Below are positions 8,660 to 17,137 of a DNA stretch of 64,000 bases, piece by piece. How positions within the stretch are numbered: the first letter of the stretch is position 1; each line of letters begins with the position of its first letter. The position numbers were made by a program, and so were the translations under genes. Location of the stretch: NCBI RefSeq assembly GCF_900102465.1, contig NZ_FNBW01000009.1, positions 62,001 to 126,000 on the forward strand, read 5' to 3'. The notes under the pieces are model-generated. The model was not told the origin of the DNA, made no database searches, and worked only from the letters and a program-made list of their open reading frames with translations. The stretch comes from Thalassobaculum litoreum DSM 18839. GTDB lineage: Bacteria; Pseudomonadota; Alphaproteobacteria; Thalassobaculales; Thalassobaculaceae.

Positions 8660-9610
8660 TTACCCCTGCAGCGCCTCCCACATCTCCAGGTCGCGCTGGG
8701 CGGTCCAGATGCGCGGGGTGTCGATGCCGCGGGCCTCGTCATAGGCGCGGGCGACGTTGAACGGCAGGCAGTGCTCGTAGATCGCGTAGTCCTTGAACTT
8801 GGCGTCGCAGGCGTCGCGCACCGCGTCCCAGGCGTCCTTCAGGCTGCCGCCCCGTGCGGCCACCTTCTGGGCCGGCCGGTAGGTGCTCTCCACGAAGTCG
8901 CGCGTCGATTCCAACCCGGCATCCACCCGGTCCAGGCCGACCAGCGCGTCGCCGCGGCCCGGCGCGATGGACTGCGGGTTGTACGCCTTCACCGCGTCCA
9001 GCGTGCCGCCCCAATCCTCGAAATGCCCGTCGCCGCAGTAGCAGGCGGAGTGGTATTCGACGATGTCGCCGGTGAACATGACCTGCTCGTCAGGCACCCA
9101 GATCACCGCGTCGCCGGCGGTGTGGGCGCGGCCGATCTGCTTGATCTCGACCTTGCGGTTGCCGAGATAGACGGTCATCGAATCCGAGAAGGTGGTGGTC
9201 GGCCAGGTCAGGCCGGGGATGCTCTCGTGGCCCTCGAACAGGCGGGGGAAGCGCTGGAACTCGCTGTCCCAGTCCTCCTGGCCGCGCTCGACCACCATGG
9301 AGCGGGCCTTGTCCGACATGATGATCTGCGCGTCGCCGAAGGCGCTGGCGCCGAGCACGCGGACCGCGTGGTAGTGGGTCAGGACCACGTGGCTGATCGG
9401 CTTGTCGGTGACCTCGCGGACCTTGGCGATCACCATCTCGGCCAGGCGCGGGGTGGCCTGGGCCTCGACGATCATCACGCTGTCGTCGCCGATGATCACG
9501 CCGGAATTCGGATCGCCCTCGGCGGTGAAGGCCCAGAGGTCCTTGCCGACCTCGGTGAAGCTGATCTTCTTCTCGCCAAGATCGCCCTGGCTTGCGAATG
9601 CCTTCGCCAT
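8660..9610 (-). CDS. Metallo-beta-lactamase-fold protein with altered metal motif
   Basis: 316-residue protein of the MBL fold. The usual HxHxDH metal motif is HYHAVR here (His79, His81, then Val83-Arg84 in place of Asp-His). Later ligand candidates remain: AHTAGD near residue 168, then FTGDIVEYHSACYCGDGHFEDWGG. Losing both motif-site-2 residues argues for a single-metal or non-hydrolytic enzyme, or a subfamily with different ligands. It is the first gene of the operon, 29 nt ahead of the FAD monooxygenase, so a role in the same aromatic pathway (thioester or lactone hydrolysis) is inferred. Confidence 0.82.
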   Translation of the reverse strand: MAKAFASQGDLGEKKISFTEVGKDLWAFTAEGDPNSGVIIGDDSVMIVEAQATPRLAEMVIAKVREVTDKPISHVVLTHYHAVRVLGASAFGDAQIIMSDKARSMVVERGQEDWDSEFQRFPRLFEGHESIPGLTWPTTTFSDSMTVYLGNRKVEIKQIGRAHTAGDAVIWVPDEQVMFTGDIVEYHSACYCGDGHFEDWGGTLDAVKAYNPQSIAPGRGDALVGLDRVDAGLESTRDFVESTYRPAQKVAARGGSLKDAWDAVRDACDAKFKDYAIYEHCLPFNVARAYDEARGIDTPRIWTAQRDLEMWEALQG

Positions 9611-9742
9611 GCACTCCTCCCGTTCATGCGTCTCCGGTGAGCGCGGGTGGCGCGTCCGGAGGTTTGGTCTGTTGGCAGGAACCTTAACCCCGAACCGGTC
9701 GCCGCCGTACAGGGTGAATTGGGGGAGGTTGTCCGCGACACC

Positions 9743-9872
9743 CTCCCCCGTCTTCCCGGCCTCCCCCGTCTTCCCGGCCTTGCGCCGGGACCCAGGGTGA
9801 AGCAGCCGGAGCGTTTCCGGTTGCGCTCCAGCGCGCGGATGGCTGGATCCCGGCGCAAGGCCGGGAAGACGA
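9743..9872. repeat. Composite intergenic repeat: 18-bp tandem pair plus inverted REP-like elements
   Basis: The 347-bp gap between the MBL and M20 genes holds an 18-bp direct repeat, CTCCCCCGTCTTCCCGGC, twice in tandem (9743-9760 and 9761-9778). Running on from it is a palindromic element with core CCCGGCCTTGCGCCGGG (about 9768-9796). The inverted partner, CCCGGCGCAAGGCCGGG, lies within 9847-9872. The same core returns twice near 16.06 and 16.13 kb, so this is a dispersed REP-like family. No gene was seen in the gap. Confidence 0.8.
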
Positions 9873-9905
9873 AAAGGAGAGAGGGGGAGAGTACGCCCCT
9901 CCCCC

Positions 9906-9965
9906 AGTGACCGTACGCCCAGTGACCTTATGCCCAGGGACCTTATGCTCCGTGACCTTACGCCG
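9906..9965. repeat. 15-bp tandem repeat, four copies, over a stop codon
   Basis: Four consecutive 15-bp units: AGTGACCGTACGCCC, AGTGACCTTATGCCC, AGGGACCTTATGCTC and CGTGACCTTACGCCG. The last unit contains the TAA stop of the minus-strand M20 gene (9958-9960), so three extra copies appear to have been added just outside the reading frame. The unit is unrelated to the REP elements next to it. Confidence 0.85.
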
Positions 9966-11142
9966 CCTTCGGCAGCAGCTTCTCCACCAGCAGCGCCCAG
10001 TAGGACGCCCCATACGGCAGGGCCGCGTCGTTGAAGTCGTAGGCCGGGTTGTGGACGTTCACGCCGCCATCCTCGCCCACCCCGTTGCCGAGGTTGATGT
10101 AGCAGCCCGGGCGGTGCTGCAGCATGTAGGCGAAGTCCTCCGCCCCCATCACCGGCTCGGCGTCGGTGTCCACGTTCTCCTCGCCGACCAGCTCGCGGGC
10201 GATGGCCGCCGCCTTCTCGATATGCACCGGGTCGTTCACCAGGGCCGGATAGCGGCGGTCGTACTTCACCTCCACCGTGCAGTCGAAGCCCTCGGCGATC
10301 GCCGTGCAGAGCTTCTTCATCTTGGCTTCCACCATGTCCTGGACCTCCGGTCGGAAGGTCCGCACCGTGCCCTGCAGGTAGACCAGATCCGGCACCACGT
10401 TGCCGGTATGGCCGCCCGATACCTGGGTCACCGAGAGCACGGCGCTGTCCAGCGGGTCGGTGGAGCGGCTGACGATGGACTGCAGGGCCAGCACGATCTG
10501 CGCCTGGACGATGATCGGATCGATGGTCTTATGCGGCCGCGCGGCATGACCGCCATAGCCGTGGATGAAGATCTCGAACATGTCCGCGCCCGCCATGGAC
10601 GGCCCCGGGCGCATGCAGATCTTGCCCACGGGCAGGCCCGGGCGGTTGTGCATGCCGTAGACCGCATCGACCGGATACTTCTCGAACAGCCCGTCATCCT
10701 CGACCATGACCCGGCCGCCGGCGACGTTCTCCTCGGCCGGCTGGAAGATCAACACGACCTCGCCGGCGAAGTTGCGGGTCTCCGCGAGATACCGAGCGGC
10801 GCCGAGCAGGATGGCGGTGTGGCCGTCATGGCCGCAGCCGTGCATCTTGCCCGGAATCGTCGAGGCCCAGGGCTTGCCGGTCGCCTCGATGATGTCGAGC
10901 GCGTCGAAATCCGCGCGGATGCCGATGCGACCGCCGTCGCCGCCATTCCCCTTGATCGTGGCGACGATGCCGGTCTTGGCCAGCCCGCGCTCGATATGGT
11001 CGACGCCGATCTCCTCCAGCCGCTTGGCGATGAAGTCGGAGGTCCAGACCTCCTCGAAGGCGGTCTCGGGATGGGCGTGCATTTCGCGCCGCCACTCGGT
11101 CATGTCCTCGTGGAAGTCGGCGATGCGATTGATGATCGGCAT
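9958..11142 (-). CDS. M20-family amidohydrolase (hippurate hydrolase-like)
   Basis: Zinc aminoacylase-type hydrolase that removes the acyl group from N-acyl amino acids (hippurate, N-acetyl-L-amino acids). The start ATG at 11140-11142 (MPIINRIADFHEDMTEWRRE, 394 residues) follows CAGGAG; an extension to 11235 lacks a ribosome site. Family marks: REMHAHPETAFEE near residue 17, the HGCGHDGHTA-type block (GKMHGCGHDGHTAILLGAA), FQPAEENVAGG, AVYGMHNRPGLPVG, and VMGAEDFAYMLQHRPG at the C-terminal metal site. No signal peptide, so cytosolic. It is divergent from hyuA, about 130 nt apart. Confidence 0.9.
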   Translation of the reverse strand: MPIINRIADFHEDMTEWRREMHAHPETAFEEVWTSDFIAKRLEEIGVDHIERGLAKTGIVATIKGNGGDGGRIGIRADFDALDIIEATGKPWASTIPGKMHGCGHDGHTAILLGAARYLAETRNFAGEVVLIFQPAEENVAGGRVMVEDDGLFEKYPVDAVYGMHNRPGLPVGKICMRPGPSMAGADMFEIFIHGYGGHAARPHKTIDPIIVQAQIVLALQSIVSRSTDPLDSAVLSVTQVSGGHTGNVVPDLVYLQGTVRTFRPEVQDMVEAKMKKLCTAIAEGFDCTVEVKYDRRYPALVNDPVHIEKAAAIARELVGEENVDTDAEPVMGAEDFAYMLQHRPGCYINLGNGVGEDGGVNVHNPAYDFNDAALPYGASYWALLVEKLLPKAA

Positions 11143-11271
11143 GGAAGGCTCCTGGCTTGAATGCGGCCAGCCTAGGCGCAGCCGGTCCCCCTGCCAAGTT
11201 CGTGTCTTGACGCCGCGCGGACCGCCCTCTGTCATGGACGCTCCCGCCCCGCGCTACCCGAAGGAATCCCC

Positions 11272-13314
11272 TTGGCCGCCATCCGCATCGCCGTCGATAT
11301 CGGCGGCACCTTCACCGATTTGCAGATCCTGAACGAGGAGACCGGAGCGGCCGACGCCCACAAGGTGCCGACCACCCCCGCCGATCCCTCCGAAGGGCTG
11401 ATCGCCGGAATCCTTGAGGCCTCCGAACGGCTCGGATTCGCGCTCGGCGATATCCGCGCGATCATGCACGGCACCACCATCGCCACCAACGCGGTGCTGG
11501 AGCGCAAGCTGCCGGCCGGCGCGCTGCTGATGACCGAGGGCTTCACCGACGTGCTGGAGATCGGCCGGCATTTCCGCAGCCTGGTCTATGCCAACAAGGC
11601 CGAGGAGCGCGCCCTGCTGATCCCGCGCGCCCGGCGCTACCCGGTGGCCGAGCGGCTGCGGGCCGACGGCTCGATGGAACGCGCGCTCGATCCCGCTACC
11701 GTGCGCGCCGCCGCCCGCAAGGCGGCCGAGGCCGGGGCCAAGGCGATCGCGATCTGCCTGCTGCACGCCTATGCCAATCCCGAACACGAGCTGGAGGCCG
11801 CCCGCATCGTCCAGGAGGAGCTGCCGGACGCCTATGTCTCCTGCTCCCATGCGGTCAGCCCGGAGATCCGCGAGTTCGAGCGCGCCTCGACCACCGTGCT
11901 GAACGCCCTGCTGATGCCGGTGGTGAAGACGTATCTCTCGAAGCTGCGCGGCCGGCTGTCCGACACCGGGATCACCGCCCCGGTCTATCTGGTGCAGTCG
12001 AACGGCGGCGTGACCACGCCGGAGACCGCCGGCGAGCAGCCGGCCCGTCTGCTGCTGTCCGGCCCGGCCGGCGGGGCGCGGGCGGCGGAGGTACTCTCGG
12101 CTGAGCTCGGCATCGGCAACCTGATCGCCGTCGATATGGGCGGCACCTCCTATGACGTGTCCATCGTCGACAACGGCGCCATCCGGCTGGTGACCGAGGG
12201 CAAGGTCGACGGACTGCCGGTGCGGCTGCCGATGATCGAGATCCGCACCATCGGGGCCGGCGGCGGCTCCATCGCCCGGGTCGACGAGACCGGCCGGCTC
12301 TATGTCGGCCCGGAGAGTGCCGGGGCGACGCCCGGCCCGGTCAGCTACGGACGCGGCGGTACCCAGCCGGCCGTGACCGATGCCAATGTGGCGCTGGGGC
12401 GGATCGATCCGGACTTCTTCCTCGGCGGCGCCATGACCCTCGACGTGGACGGCGCCCGCAAGGCGCTGTCGGCCAAGGTGGCCCAGCCGCTCGGCCTGGA
12501 GGACGGGCCGGCGGCCGACGGCATCGTCGCCATCGCCACCACCCATATGGCCTCCGCCATCCGGCTGTCGCTGTTCGAGAAAGGCCTCGACCCGACCGAT
12601 TTCGCCCTGATCTCCTTCGGCGGCGCCGGCGGCCTGCATGCCTGCGACACGGCGGCGGAGATCGGCGCCACCCGCGTGGTCTTCCCGCGCGACCCCGGCA
12701 CGCTCAGCGCCTGGGGCATGCTGTTCAGCGACGTGGTGCACGACATCGCCCGCTCCCGCCTTATGAAGGCCGAGGCCGACAATCTCGGCGAAGTGGAGAG
12801 CCTGATCGCCGAGATGAAGGCGGACGGCCAGGAGGCGCTGGCCCGCGACGGCATTCCCGACGGCGCGCGCAGCTATCCCGTCACCCTGGACCTGCGCTAT
12901 CCGGGCCAGGCCTACGAGATCGGCGTGCCCTTCGACGGCGACCTGGCGGCGACGGTGACCGCCTTCCACGACGCCCACGCGCGGCAATACGCCCATGCCG
13001 AACGCCATGTGACGCCGGAGATCGTCACCCTGCGCATGGCCGCCACCGGCCGGCTCAGCAAGCCGGCGGCCCGGCCGTTCGAGGGCGGCAGCGAGATCAC
13101 CGTGAAGGCGAAGCGCCCGGTGCGGCTCGCCGGCGCGATCCGCGAGACCGCCATCGTCGACCGCGAGACCCTCGGCCCCGGTGCGTCGCTGGCCGGTCCG
13201 GCGATCATCGAGGAGGCCCATTCCACCCTGCTGATCCCGCCGGGCTGGGACCTCACCGTGCACCCCAGCGGCGCCCTGATCGCCGCCCTAGCTGCCCAAG
13301 GAGATGCCGCATGA
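11272..13314 (+). CDS. hyuA: HyuA: hydantoinase/oxoprolinase subunit A
   Basis: ATP-dependent N-methylhydantoinase/5-oxoprolinase A subunit, which opens cyclic amides (hydantoins, 5-oxoproline) with HyuB. 680 residues. The actin-like ATPase motifs are visible: IAVDIGGTFTDLQIL at the N-terminus, HGTTIATNAVLERK, LLSGPAGGARAAE and NLIAVDMGGTSYDVSIV, then SFGGAGGLHACD. The start is TTG at 11272, six nt after AAGGA; the nearby ATG at 11234 is out of frame. It overlaps hyuB in ATGA, so the two subunits are translationally coupled. Confidence 0.92.
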   Translation: MAAIRIAVDIGGTFTDLQILNEETGAADAHKVPTTPADPSEGLIAGILEASERLGFALGDIRAIMHGTTIATNAVLERKLPAGALLMTEGFTDVLEIGRHFRSLVYANKAEERALLIPRARRYPVAERLRADGSMERALDPATVRAAARKAAEAGAKAIAICLLHAYANPEHELEAARIVQEELPDAYVSCSHAVSPEIREFERASTTVLNALLMPVVKTYLSKLRGRLSDTGITAPVYLVQSNGGVTTPETAGEQPARLLLSGPAGGARAAEVLSAELGIGNLIAVDMGGTSYDVSIVDNGAIRLVTEGKVDGLPVRLPMIEIRTIGAGGGSIARVDETGRLYVGPESAGATPGPVSYGRGGTQPAVTDANVALGRIDPDFFLGGAMTLDVDGARKALSAKVAQPLGLEDGPAADGIVAIATTHMASAIRLSLFEKGLDPTDFALISFGGAGGLHACDTAAEIGATRVVFPRDPGTLSAWGMLFSDVVHDIARSRLMKAEADNLGEVESLIAEMKADGQEALARDGIPDGARSYPVTLDLRYPGQAYEIGVPFDGDLAATVTAFHDAHARQYAHAERHVTPEIVTLRMAATGRLSKPAARPFEGGSEITVKAKRPVRLAGAIRETAIVDRETLGPGASLAGPAIIEEAHSTLLIPPGWDLTVHPSGALIAALAAQGDAA

Positions 13315-14966
13315 CCGCGCCCGCGATGGAGCTGGACCCGGTCCAGGTGGAGATCATCCGCAACGCCCTGGTGGCGGCGGCGGAGGAGATGGGGGTGACG
13401 ATCTGGCGGACCAGCCGGTCCTCCGTCGTGCGCGACCTGCTGGACTATTCAACCTGCGTGTTCGACGCCGATGGCGGCGCCGTCGGCCAGTCCACGGCGA
13501 TCCCGATCCACCTGAACTCCATGCCCTCCTGCCTGGCCGAGATCCTGGCCAACCACATCCCGATCGAGGAGTGGGAGGACGGCGACATCATCATCACCAA
13601 CGACCCCTATGCCGGCGGCCAGCACCTGTCGGACATCCAGACCTTCAAGCCGGTGTTCCACGAGGGCAGGCGGATCGCCATCGCCGGCATCCTGGTGCAT
13701 CACCTGGACGTGGGCGGCGGGGCGGCCGGCTCCTACGATCCCAGCGCCACCGAGATCCAGCAGGAGGGCTTCCGCATCCCGCCGCTGAAGATCGCCGAGC
13801 GCGGCAAGCGGAACGAGGCGGTGGTGAAACTGCTGCTGCGCCAGACCCGCGAGCCGGCGAATGTCGGCGGCGACTTCGCCTCGCAGCTCGCCGCCCTGGA
13901 GACCGGCACCGCCAACCTGAAGCGCATCGTCGCCCGCTACGGCCCCGACCTGCTCGCCGCCGCCATGGCCCGCATCCAGGACCAGTCGGAGGCGGCGATG
14001 CGCGCCATGATCCGCGACGTGCCGGACGGCACCTACAGCTTCGAGGATTTCGTCGACGACGACGGCATCGACAGGGACACCAGGCTGCGGGTCGCTGTGA
14101 CGCTGACCGTCGACGGCGACGGCATGTCGATCGACCTCGCCGGCTCCAGCCCCCAGGCCAAGGGTCCGGTGAACTGCACCTATGCCATGGCCTATTCGGC
14201 GGCCATGTGCGGCGTGCTGATGTCGCTCGGCACCGAGATCCCGGCCAATGCCGGTTGCTACCGTCCGGCGAAGGTGACCGCGCCGGAAGGCACGGTGGTC
14301 AACTGCCGCTATCCCGCGCCCGTGGCCAACCGCATGGCGACCGGGCACCGGGTGGTCAACGCGGTGATGGGCGCCTTCCACCAGGCGATCCCGGGCAAGG
14401 TGCCGGCCGCCTATTACGGGGTCAGCTACGCCACGGCGATGAACTGCATCCACGCCGACGGCAGCCGGCAGGTGTATTTCGACCTGGAATGCGGCGGCTG
14501 GGGCGGCCATCCCGACGAGGATGGCGCCAGCGGCTTCTCCTGCGGGCTGCACAATATCTCCAACGCGCCGATGGAGATGCTGGAGAACAGCCTGCCCATT
14601 CAGTTCCAGGAATACGCCCTGGTGCCCGACAGCGGCGGCAAGGGCCGTACCCGCGGCGGGTTGGGTCTCGCCCGCGCCTACCGGCTGGAGACGCCGACGG
14701 GGGTGTTCGCCGCCAATCTGGACCGCTTCAAGGTGCGCCCCTACGGACTGGCGGGCGGCGAGCCGGGTCAGCCCGGGCGCCTGACGGTGACGCGCGCGGC
14801 GACCGGCGAGACCGAGGATCTGCCGTCGAAGGTCTCCAGTGTGCCGGCATCCAAGGGCGACGTGTTCCGCCTGCAGACGGCGGGCGGCGGCGGCTACGGC
14901 GACCCGGCGGACCGCAGCGAAGCGGCGAAGGCGGCGGACCGGGAGAACGGGTATACGAGCGGGTGA
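13311..14966 (+). CDS. hyuB: HyuB: hydantoinase/oxoprolinase subunit B
   Basis: B subunit of the hydantoinase/oxoprolinase pair, 551 residues, starting MTAPAMELDPVQVEIIRNAL. Family blocks: the substrate-site region VRDLLDYSTCVFDADG, HLNSMPSC, DIIITNDPYAGGQHLSDI, VHHLDVGGGAAGS, and the glycine-rich C-terminal RTRGGLGLARAYR and GGGGYGDPADRSE. It starts inside the hyuA stop codon (ATGA). The next gene, an aminotransferase, lies 94 bp downstream after a palindromic repeat. Confidence 0.92.
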   Translation: MTAPAMELDPVQVEIIRNALVAAAEEMGVTIWRTSRSSVVRDLLDYSTCVFDADGGAVGQSTAIPIHLNSMPSCLAEILANHIPIEEWEDGDIIITNDPYAGGQHLSDIQTFKPVFHEGRRIAIAGILVHHLDVGGGAAGSYDPSATEIQQEGFRIPPLKIAERGKRNEAVVKLLLRQTREPANVGGDFASQLAALETGTANLKRIVARYGPDLLAAAMARIQDQSEAAMRAMIRDVPDGTYSFEDFVDDDGIDRDTRLRVAVTLTVDGDGMSIDLAGSSPQAKGPVNCTYAMAYSAAMCGVLMSLGTEIPANAGCYRPAKVTAPEGTVVNCRYPAPVANRMATGHRVVNAVMGAFHQAIPGKVPAAYYGVSYATAMNCIHADGSRQVYFDLECGGWGGHPDEDGASGFSCGLHNISNAPMEMLENSLPIQFQEYALVPDSGGKGRTRGGLGLARAYRLETPTGVFAANLDRFKVRPYGLAGGEPGQPGRLTVTRAATGETEDLPSKVSSVPASKGDVFRLQTAGGGGYGDPADRSEAAKAADRENGYTSG

Positions 14967-14987
14967 CCTGGCGGCCCTCTCTTCCTC

Positions 14988-15014
14988 GTCATCCCGAAAC
15001 AAGTTCGGGATGAC
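14988..15014. repeat. 27-bp palindromic dispersed repeat, copy 1
   Basis: Perfect 11-bp arms, GTCATCCCGAA and TTCGGGATGAC, around the spacer ACAAG, between hyuB and the aminotransferase gene. A near copy with the same 27-bp length and the same spacer pattern lies at 35219-35245, so it is a dispersed element rather than a private terminator. No U-tract follows on either strand. Confidence 0.8.
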
Positions 15015-15060
15015 AGATTATGGGGGATGCCGAACGCCCCACCCTGAGGAGAGCGACGCC

Positions 15061-15945
15061 ATGCAGATCCCCAATACCGACACCATCGTCTATGTGAACG
15101 GCCGCCTGGTACGGAAGTCGGAGGCGGTGATCTCGATCTACGACAGCGGGTTCTGTCACGGCGACGGCGCCTATGAGGGCATCCGGCTCTACGACGGCAA
15201 GGTGTTCCGCCTGGAGGCGCATATCCGCCGGCTGTTCGAGGCGCTGACCATGCTCGACATCGATCCGGGCGTCGACCAAGCGGGGATGATCAAGATCGTG
15301 CGCGACACCTTCGCGGCGAACGAGCTGACCACCGATCTGCACATGCGCCTGCAGGTCACCCGCGGGCGCAAGCGGATGACCGGCATGAACCCGATGCTGA
15401 ACCTGGGCCCCGCCTCCATCGTCGCCTTCGTCGATCACAAGCCGCCGATCTTCGACAAGGCCGGGATCACCCTGATCACCTCCACCCTGCGCCGGGCCTC
15501 GCCGAACGTGATCGACGCCAAGATCCACCACACCAACCAGCTCAACCAGATCCTCGCCAATATCGAGGCCAACCGGCAGGGGGCCGACGAGGCGATCATG
15601 CTGGACGACCGCGGCTTCGTGGCGGAGACCAACTCGACGACGATGTTCTGCGTGAAGGACGGCGTCCTGATGACGCCGCACCCGACCTACATCGTGGTCG
15701 GCATCACCCGGGGTATCCTGCTGCAGATGGCGGTGGAAGAAGGCTGGGGCGCGAAGGAGGCCGACCTGTCGGTCTACGATTTCGTGACGGCGGACGAGGT
15801 GTTCATCTGCGGCACGGTGGGCGAGCTGGTGCCGGTCAAGGCGATCGACGGCCGGGCGTTGAAGGGACCGATCCCGGGACCGGTGACGGTGCGGCTGATG
15901 GAGAAATATCGCGCCCTGACCCGGGCGGAGGGGACGGCGGTTTAG
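15061..15945 (+). CDS. Class IV PLP aminotransferase (branched-chain/D-amino-acid type)
   Basis: Transaminase of the BCAT/D-alanine-aminotransferase fold, 294 residues. The PLP lysine is K154 in the block VIDAKIHHTNQ. Other marks are YDSGFCHGDGAYEGIRLYDG near residue 27, EAIMLDDRGFVAETNSTTMFCVKDG, and the GITRG phosphate-binding loop followed by VYDFVTADEVFICGT. A GAGGAGAG ribosome site precedes the ATG. Downstream of hyuAB, it may transaminate the amino acid released from hydantoins or oxo-acids, but the substrate and stereospecificity cannot be read from sequence. Confidence 0.85.
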   Translation: MQIPNTDTIVYVNGRLVRKSEAVISIYDSGFCHGDGAYEGIRLYDGKVFRLEAHIRRLFEALTMLDIDPGVDQAGMIKIVRDTFAANELTTDLHMRLQVTRGRKRMTGMNPMLNLGPASIVAFVDHKPPIFDKAGITLITSTLRRASPNVIDAKIHHTNQLNQILANIEANRQGADEAIMLDDRGFVAETNSTTMFCVKDGVLMTPHPTYIVVGITRGILLQMAVEEGWGAKEADLSVYDFVTADEVFICGTVGELVPVKAIDGRALKGPIPGPVTVRLMEKYRALTRAEGTAV

Positions 15946-15973
15946 GGAGTTCTCTCCCATTTTTCTCGTTACC

Positions 15974-16231
15974 CACTCCCCCGGCCCTGTGCCGGGGCAA
16001 GGTCTCGGCGTGACGGATTGCCGGGGCAGATCCTCCGAGGTTCCCGCGGGCTCATCCCTGGATCCCGGCTCAAGGCCGGGAAGACGGTAAGGGGATTTCT
16101 TGGGTCTTTCTCAATCCTGCTTCTTCCCGGCCTTGAGCCGGGACCCAACGATCCGCGTGTTGGAGCGTCGAGAATGTATTTCCGGCAACCCGTCACGCCG
16201 ACGTCTTGCCCCGGCACAAGGCCGGGGAGTG
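15974..16231. repeat. Nested inverted repeat, about 258 bp, between convergent genes
   Basis: The 313-bp gap between the aminotransferase (+) and the N-formylglutamate amidohydrolase (-) is a two-tier inverted repeat. The outer arms (about 15974-16026 and 16182-16231) pair cactcccc with ggggagtg, TGCCGGGGCAAG with CTTGCCCCGGCA, and GGCGTGACGG with CCGTCACGCC. The inner arms hold GGATCCCGGCTCAAGGCCGG (from about 16057) and CCGGCCTTGAGCCGGGACCC (from about 16126). Transcribed from either side it would fold into a long rod, so it can act as a two-way transcription end. The inner element belongs to the family seen at 9.8 kb. Confidence 0.8.
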
Positions 16232-16258
16232 CGTTGGGGGGTGGCGGGAAGAGAAACC

Positions 16259-17137
16259 CTACCCGACCCGCTCCCGCACGAACCCCGCCATGCCCTCCAG
16301 GAACCCGTCGAGATCCGCCTTCAGGGCGTCGTACCCGGCCGATTTCTCGAAGCTCTCGATGTCCATGTACAGCGCCCGGTTCAGCTCGATCTGCAGCGAG
16401 TGCCGGCCCGCCGCCGGGTCGGAATGCCGGGCCACCAGTTCCGCGCCCTTGTAGGGGTGGTTGATCGACACCCGGTAGCCCATGTCGCGCAGCAGACCGG
16501 CCGCCGTCTCGATGAAAACGGCGTCGCAGGTCGTCCCTTCCCGGTCGCTCAGCACCATGTCCGGCCGCGCGGCGCCGGTATCCACGTTCATGGCATTGCC
16601 GATCGGCTTCATGGAGTGGCAGTCGATATGAAACGCCTGCCCGAACCGGGCATGGGCGGCGTCGATCGCGGCCGCCACCGCGGCATGATACGGGCGGTGA
16701 TAGGTCTCCAGCCGGTGCATCACCTCGGCCACGGTCAGCTTACGGTCGTAGATCGGCCGGCCCTTCAGGATGTAGCGGCGCACCACGCCCATGCCGTACT
16801 CGGTCTTCTCGCCCGGATTGACCGGCAGCGGCCAGTCGCCGTCGATCAGCGCCAGATCGAGATCGTCCTCGGCCCGGTTCGGGTCGATATAGGCGCGCGG
16901 GAACTGGGCGGCGATCAGGGTGGCGCCCACCGAAGGCGCGTGGTCGAACAGCGCGTCGACGAACCGGTCCACCGACGTCATCAGTTCGGCCTCGGAGACG
17001 ATCGGGTCGAAATCGGCCGGCCAGTCGGTGCTGTTATGCGGGCTGTCGACCACCAGCGGGATCGCCGCGGCCACCGGGTCCCGGCGCCACAGGACGCCGG
17101 GGATCAGATGGTCTGGGTCGGAAGGGTGGCCGCTCAT
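16259..17137 (-). CDS. N-formylglutamate amidohydrolase family protein
   Basis: Zn-dependent deformylase family (HutG type 2), cleaving N-formylglutamate or related N-acyl amino acids to the free amino acid. 292 residues. Marks are PLVVDSPHNSTDWP (first metal His), the YIDPNRAEDDLD block, and AFHIDCHSMK with the metal-binding His residues, then RVSINHPYKGAELVARH and SLQIELNRALYMD. It overlaps dppF by 4 nt in ATGA, so it belongs to the peptide-importer operon rather than to a histidine-use operon. The imported substrate may therefore be an N-formyl or N-acyl compound; that is inference. Confidence 0.88.
   Translation of the reverse strand: MSGHPSDPDHLIPGVLWRRDPVAAAIPLVVDSPHNSTDWPADFDPIVSEAELMTSVDRFVDALFDHAPSVGATLIAAQFPRAYIDPNRAEDDLDLALIDGDWPLPVNPGEKTEYGMGVVRRYILKGRPIYDRKLTVAEVMHRLETYHRPYHAAVAAAIDAAHARFGQAFHIDCHSMKPIGNAMNVDTGAARPDMVLSDREGTTCDAVFIETAAGLLRDMGYRVSINHPYKGAELVARHSDPAAGRHSLQIELNRALYMDIESFEKSAGYDALKADLDGFLEGMAGFVRERVG

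Noticed and set aside
9743-16231. CRISPR-like array from repeated GC-rich palindromes
   Set aside because: Repeats are few, in mixed orientation and irregularly spaced, with no unique spacers of equal size and no cas genes in the window.
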